Below, piece by piece: positions 27,206 through 34,908 of a DNA stretch of 64,000 bases; within the stretch, counting starts at the first letter, position 1; every line of letters starts with the position of its first letter. The notes below the pieces were generated by a model. It ran no database searches. It saw nothing but the letters and a program-made list of their open reading frames with translations, and was not told the origin of the DNA. The stretch is from Marimonas lutisalis (GTDB lineage Bacteria; Pseudomonadota; Alphaproteobacteria; Rhodobacterales; Rhodobacteraceae), in the NCBI RefSeq assembly GCF_005434965.1, contig NZ_SKCI01000001.1:1510952-1574951 (forward strand). Direction: 5' to 3'. The translations under genes were made by a program, and so were the position numbers.

Positions 27206-28183
27206 ATGAAGATCTGCATATTCGGCGCCGGTGCGATCGGCGGTTACATCGCGGTCAAGCTGGTGCAGGCCGGGACGGATGTGAGCCTGGTTGCGCGGGG
27301 GCCGCACCTGGCGGCGATGCGCGAAAACGGGCTGACCCTGATCGAGGAGGACGGCACGCGGACCAATGTGCCGGTGACCGCCTCGGACGATCCGGCCGAG
27401 CTGGGGCCGCAGGATTACGTGATCATCACGCTCAAGGCGCATTCGGTGCCGCCGGTGGTGGAGAAGATGCAGCCGCTGATCGGGCCGGACACGACCATCG
27501 TCAGCGGGGTGAACGGGCTGCCCTGGTGGTATTTTCACAAGCTGGACGGCCCGTTCGAGGGCACGCGGCTGGCCTCGGTCGATCCGGGGGATGCGCAGTG
27601 GAACGGGTTTGGCCCCGACCGGGTGCTGGGCTGTGTCGTCTACCCGGCGGCGGAAGTGGTGGAGCCCGGGGTGATCAAGCATATCGAGGGCAACCGGTTT
27701 TCGCTGGGCGAGCCTTCGGGCGAGAAATCAGAACGCGCGATGGCACTGTCGAAGGCGCTTTCGGCGGCCGGGCTGAAGGCGCCGGTGCGGCCGCGCATCC
27801 GCGACGAGATCTGGGTAAAGCTGTGGGGCAACCTGTCGTTCAACCCGATATCGGCGCTGACGCATGCGACGCTGGATGTGCTGTGCACCGATCCCGGCAC
27901 GCGGGCGGTGGCGCGCGGCATGATGCTGGAGGCGCAGGAGATCGCCGAGAAACTGGGCGTCAAGTTTCCCATCGACGTGGAACGCCGGATCGACGGCGGC
28001 GCGGCCGTGGGGGCGCACCGCACCTCGATGTGGCAGGACCTGGATGCCGGGCGGCCGATGGAGATCGACGCGCTGGTAGCCTCGGTTCAGGAGGTGGGCG
28101 AGTTGACCGGCACGCCAACGCCGACGATCGACACGGTTCTGGCACTGATCCGGCTGCGGGCGAAGATGGCGGGGCTTTACTGA
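27206..28183 (+). CDS. Ketopantoate reductase family (PanE/ApbA-like) oxidoreductase
   Basis: This 325-residue protein has the N-terminal dinucleotide-binding motif GAGAIGGYIAVKL (residue 7 on) and an ApbA C-terminal helical domain with the conserved lysine region EIWVKLWGNLSFNP. PanE reduces 2-dehydropantoate in pantothenate synthesis, but paralogs in catabolic operons reduce other 2-oxo acids. Placement after a GGT-family gene and an acid-CoA ligase argues for a catabolic substrate rather than pantoate. Its 3' end overlaps the convergent transketolase gene by 7 bp. Confidence 0.83.
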   Translation: MKICIFGAGAIGGYIAVKLVQAGTDVSLVARGPHLAAMRENGLTLIEEDGTRTNVPVTASDDPAELGPQDYVIITLKAHSVPPVVEKMQPLIGPDTTIVSGVNGLPWWYFHKLDGPFEGTRLASVDPGDAQWNGFGPDRVLGCVVYPAAEVVEPGVIKHIEGNRFSLGEPSGEKSERAMALSKALSAAGLKAPVRPRIRDEIWVKLWGNLSFNPISALTHATLDVLCTDPGTRAVARGMMLEAQEIAEKLGVKFPIDVERRIDGGAAVGAHRTSMWQDLDAGRPMEIDALVASVQEVGELTGTPTPTIDTVLALIRLRAKMAGLY

Positions 28184-30147
28184 GCCCCGCCCTGCCCCGC
28201 GAGGGCGCGGCCCACCTCGACAATCCGCTCGGACGTGATGCCGAAATGGGCGTAAAGCGCATCGGCGCGGTCGGACGCGCCGAAACCGGGCATACCGATG
28301 AAGCGGTCGCCCGGGCGCAGCCAGCGTTCCCAGCCGAACTGCATTGCCGCCTCGACCGCGATGCGCGGCGCATCGCCGAGCACCTCTGAGCGATAGGTTT
28401 CGTCCTGGTCGTCGAAAAGCTCCCAGCAGGGCATGGATACCACCGCCGTGGCGATGCCGTCGCGCTCCAACGCTTCGCGCGCGGCGACGGCGAGTGCGAC
28501 CTCGGTGCCCGTGGCCAGCAGCGTGAGCACGCGGGGGCCGCTGGCCTCGGCCAGAACATAGGCGCCCTTGCGGCTGAAGTTATCGGCCCGATCCGAGCGC
28601 ACCGGATGCGCATCCTGCCGGGAGAGCGCGAAGAGGCTGGGTGTGTTGCGCGCTTCTAGCGCAATTTCCCAGGCCTCGGCGGTTTCGACCGCGTCGGCGG
28701 GGCGAAAGACGCGCATGTTGGGCATGGCGCGGTAGCTGGCCAGGATTTCCACCGGCTGGTGCGTGGGCCCGTTGCTACCGACGCCAATGGAATCGTGGCT
28801 GAAAACGAAAAGCGCGGGCAGCCCCATCAGCGCGGCCATGCGCATGGCGGGGCGTTCGTAATCGGCAAAGGCCAGGTAGGTCACATTCACCGGGCGCAGG
28901 CCGCCATGGGCGGCGATGCCACAGGCCATCGCGCCCATCACATGTTCGCGCACGCCGCAATGGACGTAGGACCCGGCCCGGTCCTGCGCGGAAAAGGCCG
29001 TGCGGCTGCGCTTGTGATTGGTTGGCGCTTCGAGATCGGCGCAGAGCACGAGGCTTTCGGGCATGGGGGCGGCGAGTGCATCGCAGACATCGCCCGAAGC
29101 CATGATCGTCGGATGGGGAGTAGCGGCGGCGGTGTTGCGCAGGTTGGCCGCGATTTCGTCCCACGTTGCCGGAAGATCGCCGGCGATGCGGCGGTCGAAC
29201 TCGACCGCGTGGCGGTGCGCGGCGTGGCGTGCGGACCAGGCGGACCGCGCGGCGCTGCCCCGTTGCGACAACGCGGCCCAATCGGTGCGAATGCCGGCTG
29301 GAATGTCGAAGGCGGGGCTGGACCAGCCCAGCATCGCGGCGGCATCGGCGCGGTCCTGTCCTGTCAGCGGCGCGCTGTGGCCGCCCCGCTGGCCCTGCAA
29401 GCGCGGGATGCCGCGCGCGATGGTCGTGCGGCAGGCAATGAGCGAGGGGCGCGGATCGGCCTTGGCCGTTTCAATCGCGGCGTCGATGGCGGCGATGTCG
29501 TGACCGTCGATGCTTTGCACGTGCCAGCCTGCCGCGACAAAGCGCGCGGGTACGTCTTCGCTGATCGACAGGATGGTGTCGCCGTCATCGGTGATGTGGT
29601 TGTCGTCCCAGAGGAAGGTGAGCTTGCCCAGGCGCAGGTGGCCCGCGAGCGAGATCGCCTCCTGCCCAACGCCTTCCTGCAGGCAGCCGTCGCCGACGAA
29701 GGCCCAGGTGCGGTGATCGACCAGATCGGAACCGAACTCGGCGGCAAGACGTGCCTCGGCCACGGCCATGCCGACGGCGCAGGCAATCCCCTGCCCCAGG
29801 AGCCCGGTGGTGATCTCGATTCCGGCGTGTTGTTCGATCTCGGGGTGGCCAGCGCAGACCGAGCCCAGCCGCCGGAAGGATTTCAAGGCATCGAGCGACA
29901 GTTCTTCATATCCCGACAGGTGCAGCAGGCTGTAGAGCAGCATCGAGCCGTGCCCGTTGGACAGCACCACGCGATCGCGATCGGGCCAGAGCGGGTTGGC
30001 CGGATCGGCTCTGAGGTGGTTGGCATAGAGCGTCGCCGCGATCTCGGCCATGCCGAGCGGCACGCCCTGGTGGCCTTCACCCGCGTTCAGGATGGAGTCG
30101 ATCGCGAGAAACCGGATGGCGTTCGCCATCTGCTGGATGTCGGGCAT
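28177..30147 (-). CDS. tkt: Transketolase (single chain)
   Basis: This 656-residue thiamine-diphosphate enzyme moves two-carbon ketol units between sugar phosphates. Visible parts are the N-terminal VVLSNGHGSMLLYSLLHL block, the ThDP/metal motif starting GDGCLQEGVGQEA and ending at WDDNHIT, and the pyrimidine domain with MRMAALMGLPALFVFSHDSI. Length fits canonical transketolases. It lies downstream of a LysR regulator and opposite a putative apionate operon whose products (erythrulose/erythrose phosphates or 3-phosphoglycerate) feed the pentose phosphate network, so it may be pathway-dedicated. A second, split transketolase lies at 36.4-38.3 kb. Confidence 0.93.
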   Translation of the reverse strand: MPDIQQMANAIRFLAIDSILNAGEGHQGVPLGMAEIAATLYANHLRADPANPLWPDRDRVVLSNGHGSMLLYSLLHLSGYEELSLDALKSFRRLGSVCAGHPEIEQHAGIEITTGLLGQGIACAVGMAVAEARLAAEFGSDLVDHRTWAFVGDGCLQEGVGQEAISLAGHLRLGKLTFLWDDNHITDDGDTILSISEDVPARFVAAGWHVQSIDGHDIAAIDAAIETAKADPRPSLIACRTTIARGIPRLQGQRGGHSAPLTGQDRADAAAMLGWSSPAFDIPAGIRTDWAALSQRGSAARSAWSARHAAHRHAVEFDRRIAGDLPATWDEIAANLRNTAAATPHPTIMASGDVCDALAAPMPESLVLCADLEAPTNHKRSRTAFSAQDRAGSYVHCGVREHVMGAMACGIAAHGGLRPVNVTYLAFADYERPAMRMAALMGLPALFVFSHDSIGVGSNGPTHQPVEILASYRAMPNMRVFRPADAVETAEAWEIALEARNTPSLFALSRQDAHPVRSDRADNFSRKGAYVLAEASGPRVLTLLATGTEVALAVAAREALERDGIATAVVSMPCWELFDDQDETYRSEVLGDAPRIAVEAAMQFGWERWLRPGDRFIGMPGFGASDRADALYAHFGITSERIVEVGRALAGQGGAQ

Positions 30148-30262
30148 GGCCGTAGCCTCTTTGTCATTCCTGTCTTAGCTGCAGAGGTAGCGGGTTTCGC
30201 GGCCGAATCCTTTGAAGAATTGCTAACAAGAAGATGCAGATTTCCGCAGGATCGTGCCCGTT

Positions 30263-31234
30263 TCAGTTTGCCAGCGGATCGCCCGGGCGGGCCGGCAGGA
30301 ACGAGCAGCCGAGGTTTTGCAGGCGCGTGCGGACCTCGGCTTCGTGCGCTTGCGCTTCTTCGCTGATCCAGCTGGCGAAGCGGTTCAGAATCCGGCGGTT
30401 GAGGTAGCGCGGCGGGCAGACGAACCAGTAGGCGGGAAATTCGATCACCTGAAGCGCTGGGAAAAGTGGCACGAGTTCGCCCCGCTCAAGCTCGGGCAGG
30501 CAGAGCGCGGCGCTGTCGAGCGCGACCCCGCCCGACTGTTTCGCCATTTCTATGGCCATCGAGGAGCGGTCGAAGCGGAAGGGATAAACGAGATCGGAAA
30601 GCTCGATCTGGTTGGCGGCGAGCCAGAGATCCCAGCGGTAGAGCGTCTTGACGCTGTCGATCAGCCGCGCGGCGCGCAGCTGTTCGGCGGGATCATCGCT
30701 GTGCTGTTGGAGGCGGTCGCGATAGGCCGGGCTGCAGAGCGGCAGGACGAGATCGTGCATCAGGCATTCGACGGTGAGGCCCGTCCATTCGCCGTGGCCG
30801 TAGCGGAGATCGCAATCGACCGCTTCGGTCTCGAAGGCGGTGAAATCGGGTGTGGCGTCGATGCGGATCGCCCAGTCGGGGTTGCCTTCGGCAAAGCGGG
30901 CGACGCGCGGGCCGAGCCAGCGCACGCCGAAACTTGGGCTGACGCGGATCGTCAGGCTGCGCATGTCGCGCTGGCGGCCGATGGCGCTGCGAGCGTTGCG
31001 CAGGGCGCCGAAAGCGTGCGTGGTGGTCTGGAATAGCCGGTCGCCATCGAGGGTGAGCACCAGCCGGCGTTTTTCGCGGCGGAAGAGCTTGACCCCGAAC
31101 TGGCCTTCCAGGAGGCGTATCTGCTGACTGACGGCGGAGGGAGAGACGCCAAGCTCGGCCGCCGCCTTAGTCACCGTTCCGAGCCGCGCAACCGCCTCGA
31201 AATACTCGGTCGCCTTGAGATTGATGCCGCGCAT
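30263..31234 (-). CDS. LysR-family transcriptional regulator (GcvA-like)
   Basis: This 323-residue protein has an N-terminal winged helix-turn-helix (TKAAAELGVSPSAVSQQIRL near residue 20) and a periplasmic-binding-like effector domain. I set the start at 31234, 24 codons inside the longest open frame, because homology begins at MRGINLKATEYF. It is divergent from the RuBisCO-like operon and 115 bp upstream of the transketolase. A perfect 17-bp palindrome in the divergent promoter is its likely site, so it probably controls both directions. Confidence 0.88.
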   Translation of the reverse strand: MRGINLKATEYFEAVARLGTVTKAAAELGVSPSAVSQQIRLLEGQFGVKLFRREKRRLVLTLDGDRLFQTTTHAFGALRNARSAIGRQRDMRSLTIRVSPSFGVRWLGPRVARFAEGNPDWAIRIDATPDFTAFETEAVDCDLRYGHGEWTGLTVECLMHDLVLPLCSPAYRDRLQQHSDDPAEQLRAARLIDSVKTLYRWDLWLAANQIELSDLVYPFRFDRSSMAIEMAKQSGGVALDSAALCLPELERGELVPLFPALQVIEFPAYWFVCPPRYLNRRILNRFASWISEEAQAHEAEVRTRLQNLGCSFLPARPGDPLAN

Positions 31235-31289
31235 GGGGCTTACCTGTCTTTGTTCCGGCGCCTGGCCGGGGCTTCTGCATGGTTGCATC

Positions 31290-31306
31290 GTGAAGCCAGG
31301 CTTCAC
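31290..31306. promoter_or_regulatory. Perfect 17-bp palindrome, candidate LysR operator
   Basis: GTGAAGCC-A-GGCTTCAC is a perfect inverted repeat located between lysR (56 bp from its start) and the RuBisCO-like gene (90 bp from its start). Position and dyad symmetry suit a LysR-type recognition site for autorepression and activation of the divergent operon. TGAAGCC-type arms differ from the minimal T-N11-A spacing by two bases. Confidence 0.6.
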
Positions 31307-31396
31307 AACCCTTTTACCCTATTTTCTTGACCCGGGCGCGCGCGCGTGGAACCTCGGGGGCAGATTGCCGCCGAGGACCAAGCCGGGAGAGGCCAG

Positions 31397-32647
31397 ATGA
31401 GCACGCGCATCGAAGCCGATTACACGATTGAAACGCCGCTGGACCCGGCCCGCGCGGCCGAGGTGATGGCGGGCGAGCAATCCTCGGGGACCTTCGTGAA
31501 GCTGCCGGGCGAGACGGAGGAACTGCGAGAGCGGTCGGCCGCGCGGGTGGAGCGGTTGGAGGAGCTGGAAAGTGTGGGCGCGCCGTCCCTGCCCTGCGTT
31601 ACGCCGGACCAGGGGCAAGGATACCGCCGGGCGCAGGTGACGCTTTCGTGGCCGGTGGACAACATCGGCCCGGACCTGCCCAACCTGATGGCCACGCTGG
31701 GCGGCAACCTCTTTGAGCTGCGCGAGTTTTCCGGGTTGCGGCTGGAGGATATCCGCCTGCCCGGCAGTTTTGCCGCCGCCGGCCCGGGCCCGAAATTCGG
31801 CATCGATGGCACAAGACGGCTGGCCGGCGTTGAGAGCGGGCCGCTGATCGGGACGATTATCAAGCCGAGCGTGGGGCTGTCGCCCGAGGCCACGGCGGAT
31901 CTGGCCGGAGAGCTGGCCGGCGCGGGGATCGACTTTATCAAGGATGACGAGTTGCAGGCCGATGGCCCCGCCTGCCCGTTCGAGGCGCGCGCCCGCGCGG
32001 TGATGGAGGTGCTGAACGCGCGGGCCGACAAGACCGGCAGGAAGGTGATGTATGCGTTCAACCTGACCGGCGAGATCGACGATATGCGGCGCCGGCATGA
32101 TCTGGTGCGCGATTTGGGCGGCACCTGCGTGATGGTCAGCCTGAATTCCATCGGGCTGAGCGGCCTTCTGGCGCTTGCGCGCCATTCCGAGCTGCCGATC
32201 CATGCCCATCGCAACGGATGGGGGGCGCTGTCTCGGGCGCCGATGCTGGGCTGGTCCTATCCGGCGTGGTCGAAGCTGTGGCGCCTGGCGGGGGCAGACC
32301 ACATGCATGTGAACGGGCTGCGCAACAAGTTCAGCGAAAGCGACGACAGCGTGATGGCCTCGGCCCGGTCGCTGCTGGAGCCGCTATTTGGCGACAAGCC
32401 CTGCATTCCGATGCCGGTCTTTTCCTCGGGCCAGACCGCCGCGCAGCCGCCGGACACCTATCGGAGGCTGGGCAGCGCCGATTGCATTTACGCGGCTGGC
32501 GGCGGGATCATGGGCCACCCCGATGGCCCAGCGGCCGGTGTGCAGAGCCTTCGCGATGCCTGGGACGCGGCAATGGCCGGCATCGCGGCCGAGGATTACG
32601 CAAAGACCCACCCGGCCCTCGCCCGGGCGCTGGAGACCTACAGGTGA
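31397..32647 (+). CDS. RuBisCO-like protein, probable 3-oxo-isoapionate-4-phosphate decarboxylase or transcarboxylase/hydrolase (OiaX/OiaT type)
   Basis: This 416-residue protein is a form IV (RuBisCO-like) large-subunit homolog. The carbamate/metal-site motif IKDDE is intact (Lys182, Asp184, Glu185), and GGGIMGHPDGPAAG and the HAHRNGW and HVNGLRNKF segments match the barrel. The catalytic pair KPK reads K156-P-S158, so the second lysine needed for CO2 fixation is absent. It is followed by a DUF1537 kinase and an ApnO-like protein, the D-apionate gene set, in which RuBisCO-like OiaX decarboxylates and OiaT hydrolyses 3-oxo-isoapionate 4-phosphate. I cannot separate the two by eye. GGGAGAGG precedes the ATG. 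Confidence 0.83.
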   Translation: MSTRIEADYTIETPLDPARAAEVMAGEQSSGTFVKLPGETEELRERSAARVERLEELESVGAPSLPCVTPDQGQGYRRAQVTLSWPVDNIGPDLPNLMATLGGNLFELREFSGLRLEDIRLPGSFAAAGPGPKFGIDGTRRLAGVESGPLIGTIIKPSVGLSPEATADLAGELAGAGIDFIKDDELQADGPACPFEARARAVMEVLNARADKTGRKVMYAFNLTGEIDDMRRRHDLVRDLGGTCVMVSLNSIGLSGLLALARHSELPIHAHRNGWGALSRAPMLGWSYPAWSKLWRLAGADHMHVNGLRNKFSESDDSVMASARSLLEPLFGDKPCIPMPVFSSGQTAAQPPDTYRRLGSADCIYAAGGGIMGHPDGPAAGVQSLRDAWDAAMAGIAAEDYAKTHPALARALETYR

Positions 32648-34008
32648 GCCCGCGCCTGCCAGAAGGCATACTCGTCGGCTGGTATGGTGACGATTTCACC
32701 GGTTCGGCCGCGACGATGGAGGTGCTGGCCTTTGCCGGCGTTCCATCGGTCCTGTTTCAGAACATCCCGACGCTCGAGATGCTGGCGCGATTCCCAGATA
32801 TCCGCGCGGCGGGCATTGCCAGCACGGCGCGCAGCCATGGCCCGGAATGGATGGAAGCACAGCTGCCGCCCGCCTTCGACTTCCTGCGCGAAACATGCGC
32901 ACCGGTGGTGCATTACAAGGTCTGCTCGACCCTCGACAGCGCGCCGCATGTCGGCTCGATCGGCAAGGCGATCGACATCGGCGCGCGGGTGATCGGCACA
33001 GATCTGGTGCCCTTCCTGGTCGCGGCGCCGGTGATGCGGCGCTACCAGATTTTCGGCAATCTGTTTGCCGCAGCGGGCGGTGGCGTCTACCGGGTGGACC
33101 GGCATCCGGTGATGGCCCGCCACCCGGTTACGCCGATGGGCGAAGCGGATGTGGGCCGGCACCTGTCGGCGCAGACCGACAAACGGTTCGGCGCGATCAC
33201 CATCGAGGACCTCGAGCGCGATCCAGCTACCGCCCTGACACGGGAACGCGCGGCGGGGGCACAGGTGGTCACGCTTGATGCGATGACGCAGGCGCATATG
33301 CGGGAAAACGGCGCGCTGATCTGGAACGACGGCACAGGCCAGACCTTTGCCGCGGGATCGCAAGGGGTGGAATATGCGCTGGTTGCGCATTGGCGCGCGG
33401 CGGGGCTGTTGCAGGGCGCGGACCAGACCGCGGGCGCCGGCCCTGTCGATCAGATCGTGGCGGTGTCGGGTTCGGTTTCGCCCACCACAGCGGCGCAGAT
33501 CGACTGGGCCGAGGCAAACGGGTTTGCGCTGTTCCATCTGGACCCGGTGCTGGCGGTTGATGAGGCCGACGCCGCCGATCTGGAGGCCTTTGCCCTGAAA
33601 GTTTTCCGCGCCGTCGAAGCCGGGCGCGATGTGCTGATCTGTACGGCGCGGGGGCCGGATGACCCGTCGGTGGCGCGGATACGCGCAGCGGTGGAGCGAA
33701 GCGGGACCACGATGGAGTCCGCCAATGCGCGGCTGGGCCGTCTGCTGGGCCGGTTGCTGAAGGACTGCATCGAAAAATTCGCGATCAAACGCGCGGTGAT
33801 TTCGGGCGGCGACACGTCAGGGCACGCGGCGCGCGAATTGGGGATCTACGCCTTTACCGCGCTGGCGCCGACCATACCCGGCGCGGCGTTGTTGACGGCC
33901 TATTCCGACAATCCCGCGCTGGATGGCCTGCAAATCGCGCTGAAAGGCGGGCAGATGGGAAGCCTGGATTACTTCGGCTGGATCAAACGCGGCGGTGGCG
34001 CTGCATGA
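32644..34008 (+). CDS. oiaK: DUF1537 four-carbon acid sugar kinase family, probable 3-oxo-isoapionate kinase
   Basis: This 454-residue kinase starts with the family signature GWYGDDFTGSAATMEVL and ends with VISGGDTSGHAAREL and ALKGGQMGSLDYF, the nucleotide-binding C-terminal domain. I place the start at a GTG that overlaps the upstream stop (GTGA). DUF1537 kinases phosphorylate threonate, erythronate, 2-oxotetronate or 3-oxo-isoapionate; the flanking RuBisCO-like and ApnO-like genes favour the last, producing the substrate of the RuBisCO-like enzyme. Threonate-type kinases usually sit with PdxA2 and aldolase genes, which are absent. Confidence 0.8.
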   Translation: MSPRLPEGILVGWYGDDFTGSAATMEVLAFAGVPSVLFQNIPTLEMLARFPDIRAAGIASTARSHGPEWMEAQLPPAFDFLRETCAPVVHYKVCSTLDSAPHVGSIGKAIDIGARVIGTDLVPFLVAAPVMRRYQIFGNLFAAAGGGVYRVDRHPVMARHPVTPMGEADVGRHLSAQTDKRFGAITIEDLERDPATALTRERAAGAQVVTLDAMTQAHMRENGALIWNDGTGQTFAAGSQGVEYALVAHWRAAGLLQGADQTAGAGPVDQIVAVSGSVSPTTAAQIDWAEANGFALFHLDPVLAVDEADAADLEAFALKVFRAVEAGRDVLICTARGPDDPSVARIRAAVERSGTTMESANARLGRLLGRLLKDCIEKFAIKRAVISGGDTSGHAARELGIYAFTALAPTIPGAALLTAYSDNPALDGLQIALKGGQMGSLDYFGWIKRGGGAA

Positions 34009-34019
34009 AGGAGAACGAC

Positions 34020-34868
34020 ATGACCAAGATTGCATTGCTGGGCGCAGGCGGAAAAATGGGTGTGCGCCTGGCGCAGAACCTGAAACCCTCGCGTTTCGAG
34101 GTGGACCACGTGGAAATCTCAGACGAAGGCCGCGCGCGGCTGAAAGCCGAGGTGGGTGTCAACGCGGTGGCGCAGGATGCCGCGCTGGCCGATGCGGACG
34201 TGATCGTGATGGCGGTGCCCGACCGGCTGATCGGCAAGATCGCGCACACCTTCATCGACAAGGTGAAACCCGGTGCCGCGCTGATCGTGCTGGATGCGGC
34301 CGCCCCCTTTGCCGGCGAGATGCCCGAGCGCGGGGACGTGACCTATTTCTGCACCCATCCCTGCCACCCCAACATTTTCGAGGTGACGCCGGACGTGGAG
34401 GCGCAGCGCGACTATTTCGGCGGCATCCACGGGCCGCAGGGCATTGTCTGCGCGCTGATCCAGGGGTCGGAAGAACATTACGCGCTCTGCGAGGAAGTGG
34501 CGAAGATCATCTATGGCCCGGTGGCGCGGTCGCATCGCTGCACCTTGCAGGACATTGCCGTGCTGGAGCCGGCCCTGTCGGAAACCGTGGGCGCGACCTT
34601 TGCGCTGGCGCTGCGCGAGGCCACGGACCGCGCGATTTCAATGGGCGTGCCGGAAGCGGCCGCACATGATTTCATACTCGGCCACCTGAAGATCGAGCTG
34701 GCGATCGCCTTTGGCATTTTCCCCGAAGGCAAGTTTTCAGATGGTGCGCTGCTGGCGATCGACAAGGCGAAATCGGTGATCTTCCGCGAAAACTGGCTGG
34801 ACGACGTGTTCAACCTGAACGCGGTCAGGAAATCGGTCGCGGATATCTGCAACCCCGAAAACGCCTGA
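34020..34868 (+). CDS. apnO: Phosphogluconate-dehydrogenase-C-domain oxidoreductase, probable D-apionate oxidoisomerase
   Basis: This 282-residue protein has an N-terminal NAD motif (IALLGAGGKMGVRLAQNL) and a C-terminal helical domain with FILGHLKIELAIAFG, typical of the small family that includes ApnO. ApnO oxidises and rearranges D-apionate to 3-oxo-isoapionate, supplying the kinase encoded upstream. The motif HPCHPNIFEV is distinctive. AAGGAG lies 6 nt before the chosen ATG; an ATG 5 codons earlier overlaps the kinase stop but lacks a ribosome site. It is last in the three-gene operon. Confidence 0.8.
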   Translation: MTKIALLGAGGKMGVRLAQNLKPSRFEVDHVEISDEGRARLKAEVGVNAVAQDAALADADVIVMAVPDRLIGKIAHTFIDKVKPGAALIVLDAAAPFAGEMPERGDVTYFCTHPCHPNIFEVTPDVEAQRDYFGGIHGPQGIVCALIQGSEEHYALCEEVAKIIYGPVARSHRCTLQDIAVLEPALSETVGATFALALREATDRAISMGVPEAAAHDFILGHLKIELAIAFGIFPEGKFSDGALLAIDKAKSVIFRENWLDDVFNLNAVRKSVADICNPENA

Positions 34869-34881
34869 GCACGCACCGTTG

Positions 34882-34903
34882 CCCGGCCCTGTGACGGGGC
34901 CGG
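34882..34903. terminator. Bidirectional terminator-like hairpin between convergent genes
   Basis: CCCGGCCC (34882-34889) pairs with GGGCCGGG (34896-34903) around a six-base loop, in the 40 bp separating convergent stop codons. U-runs are poor on both sides. Confidence 0.5.
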
Positions 34904-34908
34904 GTGTG

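Noticed and set aside
24805-27219. 804-codon open frame antisense to the second GGT-family and CoA-ligase genes
   Set aside because: Both sense genes have clear catalytic motifs; the antisense frame has none.
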